A stretch of 64,000 nucleotides of DNA from contig JABLXG010000010.1 in NCBI GenBank assembly GCA_013178165.1, positions 40,729 through 104,728 on the forward strand, given 5' to 3'. Shown one piece after another: positions 42,304 to 50,768 of the stretch (position 1 is the first letter of the stretch; each line of letters begins with the position of its first letter). Origin of the DNA: Anaerolineae bacterium (GTDB lineage Bacteria > Chloroflexota > Anaerolineae > Aggregatilineales > Ch27). Made by a program: the position numbers and the translations under genes. The notes beneath the pieces are model-generated. The model saw nothing but the letters and a program-made list of their open reading frames with translations, made no database searches and was not told the DNA's origin.

Positions 42304-43107
42304 CTACCCCGCCCGGTGATTAACCTCGTTCACAAAGGCCCGCGCCAGGCGCAGGGTCGTCGCCAGCGCGCGCGGATCGTCGGTCAGTGTCGCGTTCCAC
42401 AGGCTGAACAGAATACCGATCGGCTGGCCTTCGCGGACCACCCGGCGCAACGCCGCCTCCACCATCTCCACCGACGGGCCAGCCGGAGCCGGATAACCCA
42501 GGCCGGGCATCTCCGCCGGATCGATCACATCGGTATCCAGATGCACATACAACGGTCTATCCGGCAGGGGAGCTGTCAGCAGTTCCCGGACCTTCAGCAG
42601 ATGCCTGACCTGGCTGCCGCGCAGGGCGATACTTTCCAGCGGGTCGAGATCGCGCGCGTCGGTCAGGATGACGTCCTGCTCGGCGACAGGCTGCAAATCG
42701 AGCGCCCGCAGCAGTCGCAGGTCACCGCGCCCTACCAGCATCGCCAGCGGCATCCCGCCCAGGAAGCCGCTCGGCGTGGTCTGCGGCGTGTTGAAGTCAC
42801 CGTGCGCATCAAACCAGACAATCGCCGGTGCATGACGCTCCAGGCCCTTCATCGCCCCCAGGCAGCTGACGCAATCGGCGGCGAAGATCAGCGGGATGTC
42901 CCCGGCGTGGGCGCTGACCGCTTCCGCCAGCGCGATGTTGACAGCGGCGACCGGATCGATGCCGGAGCTAAAGTCCGGAGTCACATCCACCCAGGGCGCG
43001 CCGATTTCCGCCGCGAACCCGCTGGCTTTGATCTGGTTGACTTCCGTACGACCCGCCACCAGCCTGCCGATAAAATGCGGTACCCCGATACAGACATAGC
43101 CGGCCAT
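42304..43107 (-). CDS. Arginase-family protein with altered first metal motif
   Basis: 267 residues of the ureohydrolase fold: AIVWFDAHGDFNT (D-A-H-x-D) and YVHLDTDVIDPAEMPG (D-x-D-x-x-D) are the metal-binding motifs. The usual first motif GGDHS is replaced by FAADCVSCLG, so the first His ligand is a Cys. The GxG-type substrate loop and C-terminal helices are present. A dimetal hydrolase (arginase, agmatinase, formiminoglutamase or a relative) is likely, but the missing His leaves activity in doubt. No arginine-pathway gene is adjacent. Confidence 0.8.
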   Translation of the reverse strand: MAGYVCIGVPHFIGRLVAGRTEVNQIKASGFAAEIGAPWVDVTPDFSSGIDPVAAVNIALAEAVSAHAGDIPLIFAADCVSCLGAMKGLERHAPAIVWFDAHGDFNTPQTTPSGFLGGMPLAMLVGRGDLRLLRALDLQPVAEQDVILTDARDLDPLESIALRGSQVRHLLKVRELLTAPLPDRPLYVHLDTDVIDPAEMPGLGYPAPAGPSVEMVEAALRRVVREGQPIGILFSLWNATLTDDPRALATTLRLARAFVNEVNHRAG

Positions 43108-43149
43108 AGTGGTTACTCCTTTGCTAGCGACGATGACAGATGTCTGGCC

Positions 43150-44109
43150 TCAGACGGGCTGCCCGGCCTCCCGGCGCAGGCGGTGAACGTCCAGCGGCTG
43201 GCCTTTGCCCGCGTCCAGGACAAGCGCGATCGCGCCTTCCGGGCATTGCCCTTCACACACGCCGCAGCCCATGCACGCTGACCAGTTGACCTCGGCATGG
43301 GCGCTGACGGTGATGGCGTTGAAGGGGCAACTGGCCTCACAGGTGCCGCAGCCCAGGCAGGCTTCAGCGTTGACGCGGGCGACATAACCGGAGGGGATGA
43401 CCATCGGCACGCCGCGCTCGCGCATGGCCTGGATGCCGCCACAGCAGCATGAGCAGCAGTTGCAAATGGCATAGAAGCGTTCCAGCATGACATCTTTAAA
43501 GTAAGCGGCATGGATGTGACCGCGAGCATGCTCGGCATCCAGCAGAGCCAGCGCCTCGGCGGTCGTGATCCGGCGGCTACTGGCCGGGTTGTGCTCTAGG
43601 ATGAAGTCGACAAACGGCTGGCCGACTACCATACACACCTGCGTCGGCTGGCAGGGATTCTCCACCCCGGCCCGGCACGGGCACTCGTAGACGGCAACCT
43701 CCGGCGGGCCGCTGAGGACGATATCCCGTGCCGTGGTATAGGGGATGATCTGCTCCAGCGGCTGCAACGGGACAGGTTGCTCGATGCTGATCAACGCCTT
43801 GGCGGCCTCAACCGGCATGATCTTGCCGTGATAGACTGTCGCCCACAGTGGGTTTTCCGGCCCACCATCCCGTACGCGGGGGAAAAGCCAGCGCCGCGAC
43901 CAGTTGATGTACTGCTCCGACCAGCGCATATAGGCGTAGCCTTCCCAGAACCGCTTGCTGAAGATCTGCCGCCAGCCGCCGAGGGCCTGCAGGTAGGCCC
44001 GTGTAGAGGGGCGCAACAGGCGGCCACGCTCCCCGAACAGCCACAGCGCAACCAGGGCGACAACGATGACAACAACGATGATCGCGGCGTAGCCTGCCAC
44101 CTGCAGCAT
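43150..44109 (-). CDS. Membrane-anchored ferredoxin-like 4Fe-4S protein
   Basis: 319 residues. One N-terminal helix (AAIIVVVIVVALVALWLFG), then a domain with CPCRAGVENPCQPTQVC and the Cys-rich FYAICNCCSCCCGGIQ, and a C-terminal pair of [4Fe-4S] motifs CLGCGTCEASCP and CMGCGVCEGQCP. The first cluster-rich region probably binds further metal or Fe-S. Such proteins pass electrons in membrane redox complexes. The frame is open for nearly 1 kb upstream but the ATG at 44109 has GGAGGA ahead and the helix directly after. It lies 43 bases upstream of the arginase-like gene. Confidence 0.8.
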   Translation of the reverse strand: MLQVAGYAAIIVVVIVVALVALWLFGERGRLLRPSTRAYLQALGGWRQIFSKRFWEGYAYMRWSEQYINWSRRWLFPRVRDGGPENPLWATVYHGKIMPVEAAKALISIEQPVPLQPLEQIIPYTTARDIVLSGPPEVAVYECPCRAGVENPCQPTQVCMVVGQPFVDFILEHNPASSRRITTAEALALLDAEHARGHIHAAYFKDVMLERFYAICNCCSCCCGGIQAMRERGVPMVIPSGYVARVNAEACLGCGTCEASCPFNAITVSAHAEVNWSACMGCGVCEGQCPEGAIALVLDAGKGQPLDVHRLRREAGQPV

Positions 44110-44301
44110 GACCCGTCCTCCCTCGATGATCAGCCGGACCGATGATTTGCTCCGTATTGTACCGCCGGATAGTTTCGGCGCGACTCCGATACCAGCGGCA
44201 AACCTTTGTATCGCCGCGCCGCGACTTGTTGCTGGAAGCGTTTCGCCACTACAATGCCCGCTAAAGGATGGGTGTCGACCATGTGCAGGAGGGGAGGCGC
44301 G

Positions 44302-45165
44302 ATGCAGGCTGAACAAAGACTCCGGCTCGGCGTGCTGGGCGGGGCCGGGCTGCTTCTGCTGATCATGCTGGCGGGTTGCCAGCAGGCGCCGGCGTTCATT
44401 GCCGCCGACACACGCAACGCCGACTGGACGCCCCAATATGCCGATTTCGCTGGCCTGCCGATGGTCCGGGTGCCAGCGGGGTGTTTTATCATGGGCCGCA
44501 ATGACGGCCCCACTGAAGAATCCCCGGCGCGGCGGGTATGCCTGACCACCTTCTGGATCGGCCAGACCGAAGTCACCAACGCCCAGTATGCGGCCTGTGT
44601 GGAGGCTGAAGCCTGCACCCTGCCCGCCGACCCGGCCCTGTTTGATAATCCCGCCCTGGCCGATCATCCCGTAGTCAACGTGACCTGGGAGCAGGCGGCG
44701 GCGTACGCGGCCTGGCGCGGCGGTACGCTGCCGACCGAAGCCCAGTGGGAATATGCCGCCCGCGGACCGCAGGGCTACCCCTACCCCTGGGGCTTCGCTG
44801 AGCCAGACTGCAGGCGGGTCAATTACGCCGATTGCGCCGGGCAGACCTTGGCCGTCGGTCCCGATCAGCGCCCGGAGGGGGCTTCGTGGGTTGGCGCGCT
44901 GGATATGGGGGGCAATGTCTGGGAATGGACAAGCGACTGGTTTGGCGCCCGATCCTATGTGGACTATGACGATGGCGAAATTGATCCGAAAGGGCCGGGG
45001 GAAGGCCAGCTTCGCGTCCTGCGCGGCGGGGCCTGGGGAGAAGCGGCCGATCGTCTGCGGGCCACCTACCGTGCCCGGCACACGCCTAATGCGTGGAATC
45101 CCGCACGCGGCTTCAGGATCGTCATCGTGGGCGAACCACCGCCGCCCACCCGATCAGCCGGTTAG
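44302..45165 (+). CDS. Lipoprotein of the formylglycine-generating enzyme (SUMF1) family
   Basis: 287 residues. A lipobox (LLIMLAGC, Cys about 26) is followed by the FGE/EgtB-type fold: VPAGCFIMG, FWIGQTEVTNAQYAACVEA, PVVNVTWEQAAAYAAWRGGTLPTEAQWEYAARG, GNVWEWTSDWFG and LRGGAWGEAADRLRATYRARH. The copper-binding Cys pair of true FGE is not clearly present, so it may be a binding or sulfatase-modifying variant. GGAGGGGAGG lies before ATG. It faces the convergent SDR gene, overlapping its end by 12 bases. Confidence 0.8.
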   Translation: MQAEQRLRLGVLGGAGLLLLIMLAGCQQAPAFIAADTRNADWTPQYADFAGLPMVRVPAGCFIMGRNDGPTEESPARRVCLTTFWIGQTEVTNAQYAACVEAEACTLPADPALFDNPALADHPVVNVTWEQAAAYAAWRGGTLPTEAQWEYAARGPQGYPYPWGFAEPDCRRVNYADCAGQTLAVGPDQRPEGASWVGALDMGGNVWEWTSDWFGARSYVDYDDGEIDPKGPGEGQLRVLRGGAWGEAADRLRATYRARHTPNAWNPARGFRIVIVGEPPPPTRSAG

Positions 45166-45936
45166 ACGGTCATCCAGCCGGGCGATGACCTCCGGCGTGA
45201 GCATCCAGCGCCAGTACAGGTCAGCCAGCCCAGGGGCCAGCCGCTCCAGCCACTGCGCCGCCGCCGCCCGTGCCCCCATCGCTCCGCCGCCAGCGACAAC
45301 CGTCCGCCGCCCATAGCGCACCGCGTCAACGGCAGCTCTGGCCGCTGCCTCCGGCGCGGGGTCAGCCAGAGCGCCGGGCGCGCCACCCTCCCCGGCCAGC
45401 ACCAGCGAGACGCGCACGCCGCGATCATCCACCTCGCGGCGCAGGGCATCGGTAAAAGCGGCCATCCCCGCGCCCAGCCCGCTGGCGACGGCCAGCGCTG
45501 GCGTGGGGAAGTTGCCTGCCACGCTGCCCACGTTGACGATGTGCCCGCGCCCCTGGCGGAGCAGAACGGGCAGGCTTTCCTGCGTCAGCCGGGCAGCACG
45601 GAAAAGACCGACCTCCGCCGCCGCCCGCAGCGCCGCTGCATCCACGTCAACCGCCAGCCCGCCGGGGCCGCGCCCGGCGATGTTGACCAGCGCATCCAGC
45701 CGTCGGAAGCGCGCCAGCGCATCCCGCACCACCTGCTCCGGCGGCGCATCCGGTTCGGCGACAAATACCCGCGCCCCCCTGGCAGCGAAAGCAGCGGCAA
45801 TGGCCCGCCGGATGGCGGAATCCTCGCCGCTGATGATCACAGTGCGGCCCCGCAACGTCACGACGGGCTGGCGTGCGGCAGGCCGCAGTGCCCACCAGCC
45901 CAGCGCCGCGCTGATCAACAGCCACACTATTCGCAT
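45154..45936 (-). CDS. Degenerate SDR-fold membrane protein
   Basis: 260 residues starting with a membrane helix (IVWLLISAALGWWAL). The SDR fold is recognisable: nucleotide-binding strand VIISGEDSAIRRAIAAAFAARGARVFVAE (in pieces), LDALVNIAGRG and IVNVGSVAGN. But the glycine motif TGxxxGIG reads SGEDSAIR and the catalytic Y-x-x-x-K (normally YxASK) reads A-V-A-S-G, so Tyr and Lys are lost. This argues against dehydrogenase activity; it may act as a binding or scaffold protein. The gene may also be decaying, though the frame is intact. Confidence 0.7.
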   Translation of the reverse strand: MRIVWLLISAALGWWALRPAARQPVVTLRGRTVIISGEDSAIRRAIAAAFAARGARVFVAEPDAPPEQVVRDALARFRRLDALVNIAGRGPGGLAVDVDAAALRAAAEVGLFRAARLTQESLPVLLRQGRGHIVNVGSVAGNFPTPALAVASGLGAGMAAFTDALRREVDDRGVRVSLVLAGEGGAPGALADPAPEAAARAAVDAVRYGRRTVVAGGGAMGARAAAAQWLERLAPGLADLYWRWMLTPEVIARLDDRLTG

Positions 45937-45988
45937 GGTCGCTCCCTGTATCGCCTGATCGTCCGCGGTTCCCCGGCAGATCCGCCTC

Positions 45989-46882
45989 TTATGCCGGATT
46001 CCTCGCCCGCAGCAAATGCATATATTCGCTGATGAAGCCGCCTTCCTGCGTTGCCACCAGCGCGCCGGATAGCTTGTGAACAGTCATCTTGCCCGTATGG
46101 GCGATCAGGCGGGTAACCTGCTCGCGCATCACGCCCATGAAATCGTCCCAGGCAATGCCCTCCGGCAACAACGGCTCCTGCAGGTCGCGCATGCTCTCCA
46201 GGTACGCCAGCACCGGCTCTGGCTCCGGGAACACCAGCATCGAAGGCAGGTCATAGCGGGCCACGGCATAGAAATAGCGGCTCAGAAGTCGCTGGCCGCT
46301 TTCCAGCGAGAAGTTGTCCGGAGCGCCTGCCAGCACGCCTGCATCGCTGGTGAAGTCCGTCAGGAGCAGCAGGGCGCGGCGGCAGAGCGTGTCAAGCTCC
46401 GGCATATTGTGCGTGCTATTGGTCGCAGCCAGGAGCTGCCCTTCCGGCTTCAGCACGCGCCGGATCTCCCTTAAAGCAGCGTCGGGGTCGGCCACGTGGT
46501 AGAGCACGTGGTTGGCCAGCACCACGTCAAAGCTCGCCGCTGGAAAAGGCAACGCCTGCGCATCCAGGTTGACCAGCAGCACCCCGCGAGAAGCGATTTC
46601 GGCCTGCTGGCGGCGGATCATGCCCGGCGACAGATCCCCTGCGACCAGCTGTCCCGCCGGGATGCGTGCCTGAACAGGGGCGAAATAGCCGCCCGTCCCC
46701 GCCCCCAGGTCGAGCACGCGCTCGTCGCCGCGCCAGGCGGTGCAATCCAGCACCCACTGCGCGAAGTCAATCCGGGGCACGGTATACTGATCATGCGTGC
46801 GGCGACGCACTTCCAGCTTTTCGTCGGTGGCATAAGCGCGGCGAACGGAGTCGCGCCGTGCCTCAAGAGATTCGGTGGCCAT
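45989..46882 (-). CDS. Class I SAM-dependent methyltransferase
   Basis: 297 residues. Motif I is RVLDLGAGTGGYFAPV, motif II AGDLSPGMIRRQQ, motif IV VVLANHVLYHVADPDAAL, then LKPEGQLLAATNS. The YHVADPD segment resembles that of UbiE/Coq-type and small-molecule methyltransferases. No adjacent pathway gene shows its substrate. It has a charged N-terminal 40 residues. It is 52 bases upstream of the SDR-like gene on the same strand. Confidence 0.85.
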   Translation of the reverse strand: MATESLEARRDSVRRAYATDEKLEVRRRTHDQYTVPRIDFAQWVLDCTAWRGDERVLDLGAGTGGYFAPVQARIPAGQLVAGDLSPGMIRRQQAEIASRGVLLVNLDAQALPFPAASFDVVLANHVLYHVADPDAALREIRRVLKPEGQLLAATNSTHNMPELDTLCRRALLLLTDFTSDAGVLAGAPDNFSLESGQRLLSRYFYAVARYDLPSMLVFPEPEPVLAYLESMRDLQEPLLPEGIAWDDFMGVMREQVTRLIAHTGKMTVHKLSGALVATQEGGFISEYMHLLRARNPA

Positions 46883-47423
46883 AACATTCCCTTGCGCCCG
46901 GCGTCTGTAATCGCGCCGCCGCGGAGAACCGGTAACAGGTACGGGACCGATGACCCGCCCGGCCCTGATTATACCACCCGCGGACCGCCGCCAGGGTTAG
47001 CACAGGGCGGTGCGGTGCGTTCCGCTGAAAGAGAAAGGTGAGCAGGGAACAGGCAGCGGGCAATGAGCCGGCCTTCTGGTCGGGCGCAGCATGCTGCATC
47101 CCTGCCCGGCTTCCCGCTCTCTGTCTTGCTGACATCCGGTCAACATTGTTGAATACACACTCCTGCGATAAGCTGGAAGCACGGTCAGCGGCAAAGACGG
47201 CAATGGGGTGGTATGGCCGGGGACGTCAAAACCGAACGGCACCCTACCGCCCCGCGCCTGTGCCGCGTCACTGATGCCCGCGAGCGGAACCCGCAGCGGA
47301 TGACCTGATGAACTTGGAATGCCTGATCACGGTATACTGGCCCGGTTTCAACGGGGTCGGGGGCCAGAACACCCGGCAACTGTGTTCCTTCATCAACACC
47401 GATCCTGATTGGAGAGCTTGCCT
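46883..47423. other. 541-bp gap before serS
   Basis: No convincing gene. It contains the palindrome GCAGCATGCTGC (47087-47098), a G/A-rich segment at 47036-47125 that weakly resembles the dispersed repeat copies A and B, and GGGGTGGTATGG at 47205-47216, which recalls but does not match the T-box core (GGGTGGTACCGCG). No tRNA was seen. A serS promoter could lie close to its ribosome site. Confidence 0.4.
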
Positions 47424-48848
47424 ATGCTAGACATCACCCTCATTCGCGAACGTCCGGAGTGGGTCAAGGCCCAGATCGAAAAGCTCAACGACCCCGAAGC
47501 CCTGGCCCGCGTGGACCGCGTCCTGAGTCTTGATCAGCAACGCCGTACCCTGCTGGGACAGGTGGAGGCGCTCAAGGCCGATCGCAACCGGCTCAACAAA
47601 GCCTACGGCCCTTTTCGGGGGAGCAGGCAGATCGATGAGGCGACCAAGATCACGACAGCAGCGGAGATTGCGGCGGCGCTGGCCAGCGGCGATACGGCCC
47701 GTGCCCTGGCGTTGTTCGCCTCTCCGGTGAGCAGCACCGCTCTGCCTGTGCCGGCTGACCTGAACAGCGCCTTCGCTCAACTGCAGGAAGCGCTGGGCAG
47801 CCTGGGCAACCGCGCCGCCGAACTGGATGAACAGGTGCGCGCCGTGGAAACCGAGCTGGATGACCTGATGCTGTGGCTGCCTAACCTGCCCCATGAGTCC
47901 GTGCCGGTCGGCCTGAGCGATGCAGACAACGTCCCGCACCCGCTGCACGGGGCGATCCCGGAGTTCGACTTTGAGCCAAAAGCCCACTGGGACCTCGGCC
48001 CGGCGCTGAGAATCATCGACTTTGAGCGTGGTGTGAAGCTGGCCGGGACGCGCTTCTACATCCTGGCTGGCATGGGCGCCCGGTTCCACCGCGCCCTGAT
48101 CAACTGGATGCTGGACTATCACCACGCCCATGGGCGGACGGAGTTGTATACGCCCTTCATGGTCAAAGAAGAATGCATGGTCGGGGCGGGGCAATTCCCC
48201 AAGTTCCGGGATGTCGTCTACTACGATCCAGAGGCCGATCTGTACATGCTGCCCACTGCCGAAGTCAGCGTGACCAACATGTACCGCGACGAAATCCTGG
48301 AGGAAACCGCCCTGCCGCTGCGCTTCATCGCCCATACACCATGCTTTCGCAAGGAGAAGATGAGCGCCGGGCGCGACGTGCGCGGCATCAAGCGCGTCCA
48401 CCAGTTCGAGAAGGTGGAGCAGTACAGCTTCACCACGCCGGAAGAGAGCTACGCTGAACTGGAGCGAATCGTTGGAGCGGCGGAGGAGCTATGTGGTCTG
48501 CTGGGGCTGCCCTACCGCCGCCTGGAAATTTGCACCGGTGACCTGGGCTTCAGCGCCAGCAAAAAGTACGATGTGGAGGTCTGGGCGGTGGGCAGCCAGG
48601 AATGGCTGGAAGTCTCCAGTTGCTCCAACACGGAGGCGTTCCAGGCCCGTCGGGCCAACATCAAGTATCGCCCGGCGAGTGGCGGTAGGCCGCAGTTCGT
48701 GCACACCCTCAACGGTTCTGGGCTGGCCCTGCCGCGTATCGTGATCGCCCTGTTGGAGAACAACCAACAGGCCGACGGCTCGGTGGTCATTCCAGAAGTG
48801 CTGCGGCCATACCTGGGCGGGCAGGAGGTGATCACGCCCGAAGGGTAA
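47424..48848 (+). CDS. serS: Seryl-tRNA synthetase
   Basis: 474 residues. An N-terminal coiled-coil arm (about residues 20-150, which binds the long arm of tRNA-Ser) precedes the class II core: motif 2 RFIAHTPCFRKEKMSAGRDVRGIKRVHQFEKVE and motif 3 LNGSGLALPRIVIALLENNQ. Charges tRNA-Ser, and in organisms with selenocysteine it also starts Sec-tRNA synthesis by serylating tRNA-Sec. It is preceded by GGAGAG and is slightly longer than the common 425-residue form owing to the arm (an insertion around residues 60-110). Confidence 0.96.
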   Translation: MLDITLIRERPEWVKAQIEKLNDPEALARVDRVLSLDQQRRTLLGQVEALKADRNRLNKAYGPFRGSRQIDEATKITTAAEIAAALASGDTARALALFASPVSSTALPVPADLNSAFAQLQEALGSLGNRAAELDEQVRAVETELDDLMLWLPNLPHESVPVGLSDADNVPHPLHGAIPEFDFEPKAHWDLGPALRIIDFERGVKLAGTRFYILAGMGARFHRALINWMLDYHHAHGRTELYTPFMVKEECMVGAGQFPKFRDVVYYDPEADLYMLPTAEVSVTNMYRDEILEETALPLRFIAHTPCFRKEKMSAGRDVRGIKRVHQFEKVEQYSFTTPEESYAELERIVGAAEELCGLLGLPYRRLEICTGDLGFSASKKYDVEVWAVGSQEWLEVSSCSNTEAFQARRANIKYRPASGGRPQFVHTLNGSGLALPRIVIALLENNQQADGSVVIPEVLRPYLGGQEVITPEG

Positions 48849-48875
48849 CTGCTGATCACTGACCCGATCGTGCGA

Positions 48876-48905
48876 GCGAGCCACCCAGGGGGAAGGGTGG
48901 CTCGC
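48876..48905. terminator. Hairpin between serS and CHRD gene (terminator-like)
   Basis: GCGAGCCACCC (48876-48886), 8-nt loop, GGGTGGCTCGC (48895-48905): 11 perfect pairs. It lies 28 bases after serS and 28 bases before the end of the convergent CHRD gene. There is no U-tract on either strand, so it is either a rho-independent terminator of weak type or a transcript-protecting hairpin. Confidence 0.5.
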
Positions 48906-48932
48906 TGGTTGGAGGGGGAGGGATAACGGCGG

Positions 48933-49424
48933 TTAACGGATGACGCCGTTAATCTCACCAGCGGGATAAGCCAGGGTATGCACGTTGACGTAGGCCCGGC
49001 CTTCCTCGATCGCCTGGCGCAGGTCGGCCAGCGTCTTACCGCTCATAATCGGGCCGACCAGGTTGGCGGCGGTTGCTGTGCCCACCCCCAGCGGTCCCTG
49101 ACTACGCCCAGGGATAAGCTGGGCCGGCGGCTGAGGCGGGTACAGCCAGACAGCAGGCGGGCCAGCCTGACCGGGCGCCGCCGCCACATGGATATGGGCC
49201 ATGGTGACATCTTCGATGTTGGCGACAATCAGGCGATAGCTGAGGGTTTGCCCATCTGCGCTGAACTGGAAGATCGCCTCGCCCTGGCCGAGGGTAGCGA
49301 TCCCCTCCGGGCCGGAGAGATGGGCGCGGTAGTTGCGCGGGCCTTCCGCAACCGCTATGCCTACAGCGGCGATCAGGGCCACAATAGCCAGGCCCATCAC
49401 GAAAACACGCATACGCTTTGACAT
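48933..49424 (-). CDS. CHRD-domain secreted protein
   Basis: 163 residues. The N-terminus RMRVFVMGLAIVALIAAVGIAVAEG is a signal peptide or anchor, followed by one CHRD domain: NYRAHLSGPEGIATLGQGEAIFQFSADGQTLSYRLIVANIEDVTMAHIHVA, GTATAANLVGPIMSGKTLADLRQAI and YVNVHTLAYPAGEINGVIR. CHRD domains occur in extracellular proteins of unknown role, often in bacteria that produce exported matrix. It is convergent with serS. Start is the ATG at 49424; a second upstream ATG (49445) has no better ribosome site. Confidence 0.85.
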   Translation of the reverse strand: MSKRMRVFVMGLAIVALIAAVGIAVAEGPRNYRAHLSGPEGIATLGQGEAIFQFSADGQTLSYRLIVANIEDVTMAHIHVAAAPGQAGPPAVWLYPPQPPAQLIPGRSQGPLGVGTATAANLVGPIMSGKTLADLRQAIEEGRAYVNVHTLAYPAGEINGVIR

Positions 49425-49843
49425 TCTGAGCTTCCTTTCAAACAAAAGTCTGTTCCAGTAGTTGCGCCGGTGAAACCGCTACGCTACGCGGCTACTGATC
49501 AGTACGTCTGTTTTCCACAAATCAGATTTATTCGCTCTGATTTTACTGCAGACAGAACTTTCGCCAGGTAGGCGATTGGACTATGCTGTATCCATAGCCA
49601 TCTGAGTCTCGATTGCGGAGGTCAGGTTGATGACAACCGAATATCTTCCGCTGGAGCGCCCCGGTGCTAAAGACAGAATCAAGCGTTATATCCCGCGCCG
49701 CCTGTGGAAAATGTTACGGCGGAGCAAAAATCGCTCGACAGAGCTGCTGGCCCGGATGTTGATCGGGGTGATAGTGCGGGCCAATGGCCCGGCTGAGACA
49801 CTATGTGTGCTCTATGATTCTCTGCCTTTCACGCCAGAATTGG

Positions 49844-49856
49844 TGATTAGGGGATA
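49844..49856 (+). repeat. IS target-site duplication, left copy
   Basis: TGATTAGGGGATA at 49844-49856 is repeated exactly at 50756-50768, just outside each end of the IS. Thirteen bases is longer than most IS982-type duplications. Confidence 0.9.
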
Positions 49857-50755
49857 CCTTGATTGCTAGTTGAAGACGTTCATGCTGCACTCGTTAGAAT
49901 GGTAGTTGCGAAACGACCACTGGACGAGGAGGCAGCATGAACGACACCTACATTGTAACGGTATATGTCGTGCTGGATGATCTGTTGTGCGCTCTGCGGT
50001 ATAGCGACGACGGGCGCGCGGAACTGAGCGCAGCGGAAATCCTGACAGTGGCAGTGGTAGCGGCCAAGTACTTTCAAAATCATCACGAACGTGCGTTGTA
50101 TCTGCTGGTCCAATTGGGCTACCTGCGTGCGTTCAGTGTGTCGCGCTTCAACCGGCGGCTGCACGCGTTGAGGGAGTGGCTGTGGCACGTCGCCGGGATC
50201 ATGGGTGAAGTGTTGGCCAAGGGCAAGGTCTTCATCGTGGATACGCTGCCCATCCCCATCTGCAAACGCGTGCGAGCCAAACGCTGCCGCAAGGTGCAGG
50301 GGGCGGCGTATGCCGGGTACTGTGCGGCTAAACAGGAGCACTATTTCGGTTGGCAATTGCACTTGGTCTGCGATGCTGCGGGTGTACCCGTCGTTTTTGA
50401 GCTGTTGCCAGCGGCGTGTGATGAGTTGGTCCCGATTCAGGAGTTGTTGGCGGCCTTGCCGGAGGGCAGCCAAGTGGTCGCCGACAAAGGCTATGTCAGC
50501 CAGAAAGACGAACTGATCGCCTACTGCTATGGTGGTGTGCGTCTGATCCCCACCTATCGCCGCAACATGCGCGGCAACAGCCAGGAAGATGCCCGCCTGA
50601 TCCGTCAACACCGCTCGATGATCGAGACGGTCAATAGCCAGTTGGAGAAGATGGGTCTGCAACGCCTTCATGCTCGTACCAATGCTGGTGTTGCCCTGAA
50701 GGTCTTGGCCTCGCTCATCGCCTTGGCCTTGACCAACGCTAACTAGCAATCAAGG
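49857..50755 (+). mobile_element. IS982-family insertion sequence
   Basis: 899 bp with perfect 15-bp terminal inverted repeats: CCTTGATTGCTAGTT at 49857-49871, and its complement at 50741-50755. The transposase spans 49937-50746, leaving an 80-bp left end. A 13-bp direct duplication flanks the element, so it transposed recently enough to keep both. It interrupts the first of two aat-like genes. Confidence 0.95.
49937..50746 (+). CDS. IS982-family DDE transposase
   Basis: 269 residues. The DDE residues are Asp in VDTLPIPICK, Asp in VVADKGYVS and Glu in SMIETVNSQLEKMG; the AYAGYCAAK block corresponds to the IS982 GYCASK signature. Start: ATG preceded by GAGGAGG. The frame is complete and ends just inside the right repeat. 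The element should therefore be able to move. Confidence 0.94.
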   Translation: MNDTYIVTVYVVLDDLLCALRYSDDGRAELSAAEILTVAVVAAKYFQNHHERALYLLVQLGYLRAFSVSRFNRRLHALREWLWHVAGIMGEVLAKGKVFIVDTLPIPICKRVRAKRCRKVQGAAYAGYCAAKQEHYFGWQLHLVCDAAGVPVVFELLPAACDELVPIQELLAALPEGSQVVADKGYVSQKDELIAYCYGGVRLIPTYRRNMRGNSQEDARLIRQHRSMIETVNSQLEKMGLQRLHARTNAGVALKVLASLIALALTNAN

Positions 50756-50768
50756 TGATTAGGGGATA
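50756..50768 (+). repeat. IS target-site duplication, right copy
   Basis: TGATTAGGGGATA, identical to 49844-49856, lies immediately after the right inverted repeat of the element. Deleting one copy and the IS restores the interrupted reading frame. Confidence 0.9.

Noticed and set aside
43107..45081. Full 643-residue minus-strand ORF starting near 45081
   Set aside because: The first 324 codons overlap the FGE lipoprotein on the other strand and show no motif; the ATG at 44109 has a good ribosome site and starts a membrane helix.
47205..47260. T-box-like core GGGGTGGTATGG upstream of serS
   Set aside because: The T-box core needs GGGTGGNACCRCG with a matching specifier stem; this differs at several key positions and no specifier or antiterminator fits.
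46883..47423. tRNA gene in the gap before serS
   Set aside because: No T-loop (GGTTCGA-type) sequence or cloverleaf pairing was found.
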